Shown here: positions 1 to 7,463 of the stretch, one piece after another
How positions within the stretch are numbered: position 1 is the stretch's first letter
How the letters are laid out: every line of letters starts with the position of its first letter
Origin: Methylobacterium sp. CB376
Lineage (GTDB): Bacteria; Pseudomonadota; Alphaproteobacteria; Rhizobiales; Beijerinckiaceae
DNA length: 64,000 nucleotides
Reading direction: 5' to 3'
Assembly: GCF_029714205.1 (NCBI RefSeq)
Contig: NZ_CP121648.1
Coordinates: 2,232,001 to 2,296,000 of the forward strand
Notes under the pieces: generated by a model
What the model was told of the DNA's origin: nothing
The model's input: only the letters and a program-made list of their open reading frames with translations
The model's database searches: none
Made by a program: the position numbers and the translations under genes

Positions 1-814
1 AGGGTCCGTCCGGCACCGCCGCGAGGGGGCCGGCGGCGCGGGCCTGCCCGCCCGTCGCGAGGGCGACGCGCCCGCCTGTCTTGGTCCCGGCGAGCGTGTT
101 GAGGGGCGGGTCGGAGAAGACCCGCGCGGTGACGAGGTCGTCCGGCCGGCGATAGACCTCGGCCGTCGGGCCGAACTGCGTCACCCGGCCCTGGTGCAGC
201 GTCGCGGTGTGGCCGCCGAGCAGCAGGGCCTCGGCCGGCTCGGTCGTCGCGTAGACGAAGATCGCCCCCGTCGCCGCGAAGATGCGCGGCAGCTCCTCCC
301 GCAATTCCTCGCGCAGCTTGTAGTCGAGATTGGCCAGCGGCTCGTCCATCAGCACGAGGTCGGCCCGCTTGACCAGCGCCCGGGCGATGGCGGTGCGCTG
401 CTGCTGGCCGCCCGACAGTTCCAGGGGCCGCCGCTGCAGGTAGGGGTCGAGCCGCAGCAGCCGCGCCGCCTCGCGCACCCGGGTCTCGATCTCCGCCCGC
501 GGCAGCCGCGCCACCCGCAGCGGCGAGGCGATGTTCTCGAACACGGTCAGGGACGGGTAATTGATGAATTGCTGGTAGACCATCGCCACGTTGCGCCGCC
601 GCACCGGCCAGCCGGTGACGTCCCGGCCCCCCGTGCGCACGCGGCCCTCGCTCGGGACGTCGAGCCCCGCCATCAGGCGCATCAGCGAGGTCTTGCCCGC
701 CAGCGTCTGGCCGAGCAGCACGGTGAGCGAGCCCGCGGCGAGCGACAGGTCGACCGGGTGGAGGTGGGTCCGCGCCCCGATCCGCTTCGTCACGCCCTCC
801 AGCACGAGGCCCAT
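1..814 (-). CDS. glpS: Glycerol ABC transporter ATP-binding protein GlpS (partial, C-terminus off the left edge)
   Basis: This is the first of the two ATPase subunits of the rhizobial-type glycerol importer (GlpSTPQUV). It binds ATP at the inner membrane and powers uptake of glycerol. The reading frame starts at the ATG complementary to 812-814 and runs off the window after about 271 codons. The Walker A loop at residues 35-43 reads GQTLAGKTS, a variant of the usual GPSGCGKS. The signature LSGGQQQR and the Walker B stretch LVLMDEP follow in the expected order. It starts 11 bp after the glpD stop, and that order (glpD then glpS) matches the known glycerol operon. A maltose- or sn-glycerol-3-phosphate-type ATPase is the alternative, but the GQTLAGKT loop and the glpD neighbour favour GlpS. 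Confidence 0.85.
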   Translation of the reverse strand, partial: MGLVLEGVTKRIGARTHLHPVDLSLAAGSLTVLLGQTLAGKTSLMRLMAGLDVPSEGRVRTGGRDVTGWPVRRRNVAMVYQQFINYPSLTVFENIASPLRVARLPRAEIETRVREAARLLRLDPYLQRRPLELSGGQQQRTAIARALVKRADLVLMDEPLANLDYKLREELREELPRIFAATGAIFVYATTEPAEALLLGGHTATLHQGRVTQFGPTAEVYRRPDDLVTARVFSDPPLNTLAGTKTGGRVALATGGQARAAGPLAAVPDGP

Positions 815-825
815 GGCGCCCTCCC

Positions 826-2355
826 TCAGGCCGCCGAGGACGCGGCCGCGTCCCCGCGCATGAACCCGTCGAGCGCCGCCGCCTCGGCCGGGCTGAGCCG
901 CAGCCCGAGCTTCGAGCGCCGCCACAGCACGTCCTCGGCGCCGACCGCCCATTCCCGCCGCATCAGGTAACGCACCTCGCGCTCGGTCAGGTCGGCCCCG
1001 AAGACCCGGCCGAGATCGGCCGGGCCGCTGGCGCCCTGCAGGATCTCGCGCGCCTCGGTGCCGTAGGCCCGCACCAGCCGGGCGGCGTGGGCCGGGTCCA
1101 GGAAGGGGTACTCGCGCCGGATCGCCGCCGCCAGGGCCGCGTAGCCGGTCGCCGGGAAGTCGCCCCCGGGCAGCCGCGCCCGCGCCGTCCAGGCGGGCGC
1201 GCGGGCGGCGCCGAGGTGGTCGCGCAGCTGCTCCAGGGCCGCCTCGGCGAGGCGCCGGTAGGTCGTGATCTTGCCGCCGAAGACCGAGAGCAGGGGCGCG
1301 CGGTCCCCGCCCGCGTCGAGGGTCAGCACGTAGTCCCGCGTCGCCTCCTGGGCCTTGCCGGCGCCGTCGTCGTAGAGCGGGCGCACGCCCGAATAGGTCC
1401 AGACCACGTCCTGCGGCCGGATCGCCTCGCGAAAGTACTCGCTCGCGGCGGCGCACAGGTAGGCGATCTCCTCCTCGCTCGCCGCGACCGCGGCGGGGTC
1501 GCCCCGGTAGTCGCGATCGGTGGTGCCGATCAGGGTGAAGTCGCGCTCGTAGGGGATCGCGAAGACGATGCGCCCGTCCGGGTTCTGGAAGATGTAGGCG
1601 CGGTCGTGCCGGAAGAGCCGGCGCACCACGATGTGGCTGCCCTGGACGAGGCGCACCCCCGCCGCCGCGTTCGCCCGCACCACGCCGGTGAGCACCTCGG
1701 ACACCCAGGGCCCGGCGGCGTTGACGAGGATGCGGGCCCGCACGGTCTCGCGCCGTCCCCCGGCCTCGACGGTCAGCTCCCAGTGCGCGGGCCCGCGCGC
1801 GGCCGCCACGACCCGGGTGCGGGTGCGGATCTCGGCCCCGCGGGCGGCCGCGTCGCGGGCGTTGAGCACGACGAGGCGCGCATCCTCGACCCAGCAATCC
1901 GAGTACTCGAAGGCCCGCCGGAACCCCGCCTTGAGGGGCGCGCCGGCCTCGTCGCGGGCGAGGTCGAGGCTGCGCGTGCCCGGCAGCAGCCTGCGGCCGC
2001 CGAGATGGTCGTAGAGGAACAGGCCGAGGCGCAAGAGCCAGGCCGGCCGCAGGCCGGGCAGGTGGGGCAGGACGAAGCGCAGCGGCCAGACGATGTGGGG
2101 GGCGCTGGCCCACAGCACCTCGCGCTCCATCAGCGCCTCGCGCACGAGGCGGAACTCGCGGTGCTCCAGGTAGCGGAGGCCGCCGTGGATCAGCTTGGTG
2201 GAGGCCGAGGAGGTGCCGCCGGCGAGGTCGCCCTGCTCGAACAGCACGACCGACGCGCCCCGTCCGGCCGCGTCGCGGGCGATGCCGGTGCCGTTGATGC
2301 CGCCGCCGATCACGGCGAGGTCGTAGAGGCCGGGCTGCTCGGGCCGCAGGCTCAA
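826..2355 (-). CDS. glpD: Glycerol-3-phosphate dehydrogenase, FAD-dependent
   Basis: This 509-residue membrane-associated flavoprotein oxidises sn-glycerol-3-phosphate to dihydroxyacetone phosphate and passes electrons to quinone. The N-terminus carries the FAD dinucleotide fold, AVIGGGINGTGIARD at about residues 14-28. The GlpD signature GGTSSASTKLIHGGLRYLE follows near residues 46-64. Length matches the family (about 500). It is the first gene of a leftward operon and is followed after 11 bp by glpS, so glycerol uptake and oxidation are probably co-transcribed. Upstream lie CGAAACGAA and CGAAAGCGAA motifs that could bind a DeoR-type GlpR. Confidence 0.95.
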   Translation of the reverse strand: MSLRPEQPGLYDLAVIGGGINGTGIARDAAGRGASVVLFEQGDLAGGTSSASTKLIHGGLRYLEHREFRLVREALMEREVLWASAPHIVWPLRFVLPHLPGLRPAWLLRLGLFLYDHLGGRRLLPGTRSLDLARDEAGAPLKAGFRRAFEYSDCWVEDARLVVLNARDAAARGAEIRTRTRVVAAARGPAHWELTVEAGGRRETVRARILVNAAGPWVSEVLTGVVRANAAAGVRLVQGSHIVVRRLFRHDRAYIFQNPDGRIVFAIPYERDFTLIGTTDRDYRGDPAAVAASEEEIAYLCAAASEYFREAIRPQDVVWTYSGVRPLYDDGAGKAQEATRDYVLTLDAGGDRAPLLSVFGGKITTYRRLAEAALEQLRDHLGAARAPAWTARARLPGGDFPATGYAALAAAIRREYPFLDPAHAARLVRAYGTEAREILQGASGPADLGRVFGADLTEREVRYLMRREWAVGAEDVLWRRSKLGLRLSPAEAAALDGFMRGDAAASSAA

Positions 2356-2401
2356 GGACGCCTCCCAGATTCAGGCCCGCCAGATTCGGGCTCGCGGGCC
2401 C

Positions 2402-2446
2402 TTTCGCTTCTCGCGCGAAACGAACCTAGGTGAGCCCGAAAGCGAA
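2402..2446 (-). promoter_or_regulatory. Possible GlpR-type operator upstream of glpD
   Basis: Two similar words, CGAAACGAA (2416-2424) and CGAAAGCGAA (2437-2446), sit 21 bp apart in the same orientation in front of glpD. A further TTTCGCTTC at 2402-2410 forms an imperfect inverted repeat with the first. DeoR-family GlpR repressors bind repeated TTCG-type words. The assignment is inferred from the repeats and the downstream gene; no glpR gene is in the window. Confidence 0.35.
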
Positions 2447-2597
2447 GACAAGCGGCGGGATGCGAAAGGCGATTGGTTTCGGATGGGCGGGCCGGCCGGG
2501 GCCCGGAGGCGCGGCGTCCCGCCCTGCCCATTCCCGCATCACGGCCCGCCCGACATTTCCGCAGCCCCACCTCTTGCGCTCGCCCCGGAGCATCGTA

Positions 2598-2615
2598 TCG
2601 TTCGTACACGAACGA
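2598..2615. promoter_or_regulatory. Palindromic operator 1 of the N-heterocycle operon (candidate MarR site)
   Basis: TCGTTCGT-AC-ACGAACGA is a perfect 8-bp inverted repeat with a 2-bp centre, 66 bp before the start of the ABC binding-protein gene. The same core (CGTTCGT-NN-ACGAACG) recurs at 7366-7381 before hyuA. MarR repressors bind palindromes of this size, and a marR gene lies in the same operon, so autoregulation is the simplest reading. Confidence 0.65.
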
Positions 2616-2681
2616 CTTGCAGACATTCGGCGACGCGCCCGATAGTCGTGTCGACACCCGTCGATGCCGGAGATTCGTGTC

Positions 2682-3902
2682 ATGAGCCTGCCCCCGCTCT
2701 CTCGCCGCGCCGTGGTCGGCGGGCTCGCCGCGGCCCCGTTCGGGCTGCGGGCCGCGCGGGCCGCCGAGGGCCCGATCCGCATCGGCGAGCTCAATTCCTA
2801 CGGGCGCATGGCGGCCTTCGCGGGTCCCTACCGGAACGCGATGCTGCTCGCGCAGGACGCGATCAACCGGGCCGGCGGCATCAAGGCCCTCGGCGGACGC
2901 CCGATCGAGATGGTCTTCCGGGACGACGGCTCCACGCCGGGCGACGCCGTGCGGGTGGCCGAGGAGCTCCTCACCCGCGAGAACGTCGCCTTCCTGTGCG
3001 GCACCTTCCTGTCGAACGTGGGCCTCGCGGTGGCGGATTTCGCCAACCAGCGCAAGGTGATGTTCCTGGCCACCGAGCCCCTCACCGACGCGCTGACGAT
3101 GGGCGGGGGCAACCGCTACACCTTCCGGGTCCGGCCCAGCACCTACATGCAGACGAAGATGCTCGTCGAGGCCGTGAAGGGGCGGGGCGTCAAGCGCTGG
3201 GCGATCGTCGCCCCGAACTACGAGTACGGCCAATCGGCCGCGGCGAATTTCAAGCGGCTGATGGGCGCGGCGGTGCCGGGCTTCGAGGTCGTGGGCGAGC
3301 AATATCCGGCCCTGGGCAAGATCGACGCCGGCGCGACGGTCGGGGCCCTGGCGCAGACGAGGGCGGACGGGCTGTTCAACGTGCTGTTCGCGGCCGACCT
3401 CACGGCCTTCGTGCGCGAGGGCAACACCCGCGGCCTGTTCGAGAAGCGGACCGTGGCGAGCCTGCTCACCGGCGAGCCCGAATACATGATCCCGCTCGGC
3501 GACGAGACGCCGGAGGGCTGGATCACCACGGGCTATCCGTGGGAGACCATCGCCACCCCCGGCCACCGGGAATTCGTGGCCGCCTACCGGGCCCGGTTCT
3601 CCGACACGCCGCGGCTCGGCTCGCTCCTCGGCTACGTCGTGGTCCACATGATCCGCGACCTCCTGGAGACGGCGAAGTCCACCGACACGGAGGCGCTGAT
3701 CGCCGCCCTCGAGGGGCTGACCTCCGAGACCATCGCCGGGAAGGTCACGATGCGCGCCCTCGACCACCAATCGACGCTCGGCGCCTGGATCGGCGAGACG
3801 GCCCTCGACGGGCGCAAGGGCACGATGCGCAATGTCCGCTACGCGGACGGGGCGGATTACCTGTTTCCCGAGGCGGAGGTGAGGGCGGCCCGCAAGGCCT
3901 GA
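2682..3902 (+). CDS. Branched-chain-amino-acid-type ABC transporter substrate-binding protein
   Basis: This is the periplasmic receptor of a LivK-type (type I periplasmic binding protein) ABC importer, 406 residues from the chosen start. I chose ATG 2682 over ATG 2664 because CGGAGA lies about 8 nt before it and the export signal then starts cleanly. The N-terminus, with SRRAVVGG followed by a hydrophobic stretch and an AxA-like site (ARAA), looks like a twin-arginine signal. The mature part begins GPIRIGELNSYG, typical of the family. It is the first gene of a transporter set (binding protein, permease, two ATPases) and lies just after a palindromic operator. The transported compound cannot be read from sequence. 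The downstream catabolic genes suggest a carboxylated N-heterocycle such as nicotinate or a breakdown product. Confidence 0.88.
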   Translation: MSLPPLSRRAVVGGLAAAPFGLRAARAAEGPIRIGELNSYGRMAAFAGPYRNAMLLAQDAINRAGGIKALGGRPIEMVFRDDGSTPGDAVRVAEELLTRENVAFLCGTFLSNVGLAVADFANQRKVMFLATEPLTDALTMGGGNRYTFRVRPSTYMQTKMLVEAVKGRGVKRWAIVAPNYEYGQSAAANFKRLMGAAVPGFEVVGEQYPALGKIDAGATVGALAQTRADGLFNVLFAADLTAFVREGNTRGLFEKRTVASLLTGEPEYMIPLGDETPEGWITTGYPWETIATPGHREFVAAYRARFSDTPRLGSLLGYVVVHMIRDLLETAKSTDTEALIAALEGLTSETIAGKVTMRALDHQSTLGAWIGETALDGRKGTMRNVRYADGADYLFPEAEVRAARKA

Positions 3903-3963
3903 CCCGGGATGCCGGACCCCCCTCCCGGCCGGGAGGAGGGGACACGATGAGCGACGCGAGCGC

Positions 3964-5844
3964 ATGGACCCTTCCTTCCTCGTCCTGCAAGCCCTGTCCG
4001 GCCTCGCCAGCGCCGCGTCGCTGTTCGTGATCGCCTCGGGCCTGACCCTGGTCTTCGGCGTCACCCGCATCGTGAACTTCGCGCACGGCTCCTTCACGAT
4101 GCTCGGGGCCTACCTGGCGGTCTCGCTCGTCCCGCGCCTCCTCGACCTGAGCTACACGCCCGCCTCCTTCTTCCTCGGCGTGCTGCTCGCGGCCCTCCTC
4201 GTCGGGCTGATCGGCGTCGCGGTGGAGGTGCTGCTGCTGCGCCGCCTCTACCGGGTGCCCGAACTGTTCCAGCTCCTCGCCACCTTCGGCGTGGTGCTGA
4301 TCGTCGAGGATCTGGTGCTGGCGATCTGGGGGCCGGTCGACCTCGCCGGGCCGCGGGCGCCCTCCCTGCGCCACGGCGTCGAGATCCTGGGCCAGCGCTT
4401 CCCGGCCTACGACCTCGTGCTGATCGGGATCGGGCCGGCCCTGCTCGGGCTGCTCTGGCTCCTGATGCACCGCACCCGCTTCGGCATCCTGATCCGCGCC
4501 GCCACCCAGGACCGCGACATGGTCGGGGCGCTCGGCGTCAACCAGGCGCGGCTCTTCACCCTCACGCTGTTCCTCGGCGCGGCTCTGGCCGGGCTCGGCG
4601 GCGCGCTGCAGATCCCCCGCGTGCCGGCCAACGGCCACATGGACCTCGCGGTGATCACCGACGCCTTCGTGGTCACGGTGATCGGCGGCATGGGCTCGGT
4701 GCCGGGCGCCTTCCTCGCTGCCCTGCTGATCGGCGAATTGCAGGCCTTCGGCATCCTGCTCCTGCCCAAGGCCACCCTGGTCCTCGTCTTCGCCCTGATG
4801 GCAGTGGTGCTGGTGGTCAAGCCCTGGGGCCTGCTCGGCCGGCCCGAGATCGCCGCGTCGGGCCGCTTGCCCGAGGGCATCCTGCACCTGCGGCCCTTCC
4901 GCCCCGCCGAGGCGGCGCTGACCGGGCTCGCGGTCGCGGCCCTGCTGGCGGTCCCGCTCGTCGGCGACGCCTACCTCGTCAAGGTCGCGACCGAGATCCT
5001 GGTCTTCGCGCTCGCCGCCTTCTCGCTGCAATTCCTGGTCGGCGTCGGCGGCCTCGTCTCCTTCGGCCACGCCGCCTATTTCGGCCTCGGCGCCTACGCG
5101 GCCGGGCTCCTCGTCACCGGGCCGCTGCGGGCGCCGATGGAGCTCGCGCTCCTCGCCGCGCCGCTCGCGGGCGCGCTCGGGGCCGCCCTGTTCGGCTTCT
5201 TCATCGTCCGGCTGTCGGGGATCTACCTCGCCATGCTGACCCTGGCCTTCGCGCAGATCGTCTACGCGATCGGCTTCCAGTGGGTGGAGGTGACGGGGGG
5301 CGACAACGGCCTCGTCGGCGTCTGGCCCTCCGCCTGGGCCGCCGGCCGCACCACCTACTTCTACCTCGTGGCGGCCGCGACCCTCGCGTGCATCGCGGCG
5401 CTGCGCCGGATCGTCTTCGCGCCCTTCGGCTACGGCCTGCGGGCCGCCCGCGATTCCGCCACCCGCGCCGAGGCGATCGGGCTCGACACCCGCACGCATC
5501 GCTGGCTCGCCTTCACCCTGGCGGGCGGCGCGGCCGGCCTCGCCGGGGGGCTCTACGCCTTCCAGAAGGGCTCGATCGACCCGACCCTCGCGGCGATCCC
5601 GACCTCGATCGACTTCCTGGTCATGGTGCTGGTCGGCGGCATCCGCACCCTGATGGGTCCCCTGGTCGGGGCGGGCTTCTTCCACGCGCTCAAGGACGCG
5701 GTGATGCCGCTCGCGGCCTATTGGCGCCTGCTGCTCGGCCTCGCCATCATCGCCACCGTGCTGGCCCTGCCGCACGGCCTCGCCGGGGCGGCCGACCTCC
5801 TGCGCCGGCGCCGCCGGCCCGTCCCCGCGGAGGCGCGCGCGTGA
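3964..5844 (+). CDS. Fused LivH-LivM branched-chain-type ABC transporter permease
   Basis: This 626-residue inner-membrane protein joins the two permease subunits of a LivKHMGF-type importer in one chain. Residues 1 to about 290 are LivH-like, with the typical start MDPSFLVLQALSGL and the motif GLTLVFGVTRIVNFAHG. Residues from about 310 are LivM-like, including FGHAAYFGLGAYAAGL and a cytoplasmic loop around ARDSATRAEAIGLD. The two are usually separate genes. ATG 3964 matches family N-termini, but the best Shine-Dalgarno sequence (GGAGGGGA) precedes an out-of-frame ATG at 3947 that would make a 27-codon overlapping reading frame. The stop overlaps the next gene's GTG (GTGA). Confidence 0.92.
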   Translation: MDPSFLVLQALSGLASAASLFVIASGLTLVFGVTRIVNFAHGSFTMLGAYLAVSLVPRLLDLSYTPASFFLGVLLAALLVGLIGVAVEVLLLRRLYRVPELFQLLATFGVVLIVEDLVLAIWGPVDLAGPRAPSLRHGVEILGQRFPAYDLVLIGIGPALLGLLWLLMHRTRFGILIRAATQDRDMVGALGVNQARLFTLTLFLGAALAGLGGALQIPRVPANGHMDLAVITDAFVVTVIGGMGSVPGAFLAALLIGELQAFGILLLPKATLVLVFALMAVVLVVKPWGLLGRPEIAASGRLPEGILHLRPFRPAEAALTGLAVAALLAVPLVGDAYLVKVATEILVFALAAFSLQFLVGVGGLVSFGHAAYFGLGAYAAGLLVTGPLRAPMELALLAAPLAGALGAALFGFFIVRLSGIYLAMLTLAFAQIVYAIGFQWVEVTGGDNGLVGVWPSAWAAGRTTYFYLVAAATLACIAALRRIVFAPFGYGLRAARDSATRAEAIGLDTRTHRWLAFTLAGGAAGLAGGLYAFQKGSIDPTLAAIPTSIDFLVMVLVGGIRTLMGPLVGAGFFHALKDAVMPLAAYWRLLLGLAIIATVLALPHGLAGAADLLRRRRRPVPAEARA

Positions 5845-6620
5845 CCCTGCTCGCCGTCGACCGCCTGACCAAGTCCTTCGGCGGGGTCGCCGCCGCCCGG
5901 GACGTGTCCTTCACGCTGGCGGCGGGCGAGATGCTGGCGATCATCGGCCCGAACGGGGCGGGCAAATCCACCACCTTCAACATGGTGGGCGGGCAGCTGA
6001 GGCCCAATTCCGGCCGCGTGACCCTGGCGGGGCGGGACGTCACCGGCCTGCCGGCCCGGGCGATCGGGCGGGCCGGGGTCGGGCGCACCTTCCAGGTCGC
6101 CCAGACCTTCGTGTCGATGAGCGTCGCCGAGAACGTCCAGATGGCGCTCGTCGCGCATCGCGGCCGCAGCCGGGCGCTCTTCGCCGACGCGCGCCGCCTG
6201 TACCGGGACGACGCGCTCGCTCTCCTCGGCGAGGTCGGGCTCGGGGCGGAGGCCGACCGGCCGGTGGCCGAACTCGCCTACGGCGACGTGAAGCGGGTGG
6301 AGCTCGCGGTGGCGCTGGCCGCGCGGCCGAAGCTCCTGCTGATGGACGAGCCCACCGCCGGCATGGCGCCGCGCGAGCGCGGCGGCCTGATGGCCCTCAC
6401 CGCCCGCCTCGCCCGCGGCCAGGGCATCGGGGTGCTCTACACCGAGCACGACATGGAGGCGGTGTTCGGCCATGCCGATCGGGTGCTGGTCCTGGTGCGC
6501 GGCGAGATCATCGCCGCCGGGCCGCCCGAGGCGGTGCGGGCCGACGCCCGGGTGCGCCAGGTCTATCTCGGCGAGGCGGGGAGTGCCGCGGCCCTGCGCG
6601 CCCGCCGGGAGGTGGCCTGA
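5841..6620 (+). CDS. Branched-chain-type ABC transporter ATP-binding protein (LivG-like)
   Basis: This 259-residue cytoplasmic ATPase starts at a GTG that overlaps the permease stop. The Walker A motif GPNGAGKSTTFNMVGG lies near residues 37-52, and the Walker B region is LLLMDEPTAGMAPRE. The LivG-type insertion with the R-x-FQ element (GRTFQVAQTFVSMSV) is present. The signature region reads LAYGDVKRVELAVAL instead of the canonical LSGGQ; LivG proteins commonly vary here. It overlaps the next ATPase by one base (TGATG), and the two should form a heterodimer beneath the fused permease. Confidence 0.93.
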   Translation: MTLLAVDRLTKSFGGVAAARDVSFTLAAGEMLAIIGPNGAGKSTTFNMVGGQLRPNSGRVTLAGRDVTGLPARAIGRAGVGRTFQVAQTFVSMSVAENVQMALVAHRGRSRALFADARRLYRDDALALLGEVGLGAEADRPVAELAYGDVKRVELAVALAARPKLLLMDEPTAGMAPRERGGLMALTARLARGQGIGVLYTEHDMEAVFGHADRVLVLVRGEIIAAGPPEAVRADARVRQVYLGEAGSAAALRARREVA

Positions 6621-7330
6621 TGGAGGCGCTCCTCGACGTGACCGGGCTTCGCGCCGCCTACGGGCAGGCAGAGGTGCTGTTCGGCGTGACGCTCAGCCTG
6701 CGCCGCGGCGAGGTGGCGGCGCTGATGGGGCGCAACGGGGCCGGGAAATCCACGACCCTCAAGGCGATCATGGGGCTCCTGGTGCCGACGGCAGGCCGCG
6801 TCGCCTTCGAGGGCCGCGCCGTGACCGGCTGGGAGCCCTTCCGCATCGCCCGCCTCGGCCTCGGCTACGTGCCGGAGGAGCGGCGCATCTTCACGGATCT
6901 CTCGGTCGAGGAGAACCTGGAGGTCGGCCGCAAGGGCCCGACCGACGGGCGGGCGCCCTGGACCCTGGAGCGCCTGTTCGCGATCTTCCCCAACCTCGCC
7001 GAGATGCGCCGCCGCCGGGCCTCGGCCATGTCGGGGGGCGAGCAGCAGATGCTCACCATCGCCCGCACCCTGATGGGCAACCCGCACGCGGTCCTCCTCG
7101 ACGAGCCCTCCGAGGGGCTGGCGCCGGTCATCGTCGAGCAGATGGCCGAGGCGGTGCTGCGCATGAAGCGGGAGGGGCTGGCGGTGCTGCTCTCCGAGCA
7201 GAACCTGACCTTCGCGGCGGCGGTCTGCGACCGGGCCTTCGTGATCGAGAAGGGCGCGGTCCGCTTCGAGGGCGCGATGGCCGAGCTGGAGGCGAACGAG
7301 GCGGTGCGGGACGCGTACCTGACGGTGTGA
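6620..7330 (+). CDS. Branched-chain-type ABC transporter ATP-binding protein (LivF-like)
   Basis: This 236-residue ATPase is the second nucleotide-binding subunit of the importer. The Walker A motif is GRNGAGKSTTLKAIMG near residues 37-52. The LivF hallmark GYVPEERRIFTDLSVEENL follows, then the signature MSGGEQQML and Walker B AVLLDEPSEGLAP. Its length is normal. It is the last transporter gene. The 133 bp after it contain the second palindromic operator and then hyuA, so the catabolic part may have its own promoter under the same control. Confidence 0.94.
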   Translation: MEALLDVTGLRAAYGQAEVLFGVTLSLRRGEVAALMGRNGAGKSTTLKAIMGLLVPTAGRVAFEGRAVTGWEPFRIARLGLGYVPEERRIFTDLSVEENLEVGRKGPTDGRAPWTLERLFAIFPNLAEMRRRRASAMSGGEQQMLTIARTLMGNPHAVLLDEPSEGLAPVIVEQMAEAVLRMKREGLAVLLSEQNLTFAAAVCDRAFVIEKGAVRFEGAMAELEANEAVRDAYLTV

Positions 7331-7365
7331 GGCGGGGAAGGCGGGGCGGGACCGCGCGGCGGGAC

Positions 7366-7381
7366 CGTTCGTAGACGAACG
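7366..7381. promoter_or_regulatory. Palindromic operator 2, before hyuA
   Basis: CGTTCGT-AG-ACGAACG is a perfect 7-bp inverted repeat with a 2-bp centre. Its arms are identical to the core of the palindrome at 2598-2615. It lies about 80 bp before the hyuA start, between the transporter and catabolic gene blocks. It is the likely second binding site of the operon's MarR regulator. Confidence 0.65.
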
Positions 7382-7463
7382 ATCGGGGTTGCGGGATGGC
7401 CGGTCACGGAACGGGAACGGGATGCGCGACGGGCCGACGGGGCCGCGCGGGCGGAGCCGCCCG

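Noticed and set aside
1087..2433. Long plus-strand open frame opposite glpD
   Set aside because: High-GC shadow frame; Arg/Gly/Pro-rich with no domain, while the opposite strand carries a clear glpD.
3745..5775. 676-codon minus-strand frame opposite the fused permease
   Set aside because: Shadow frame, rich in Gln, Arg, Glu and Asp, with no start context and no family features.
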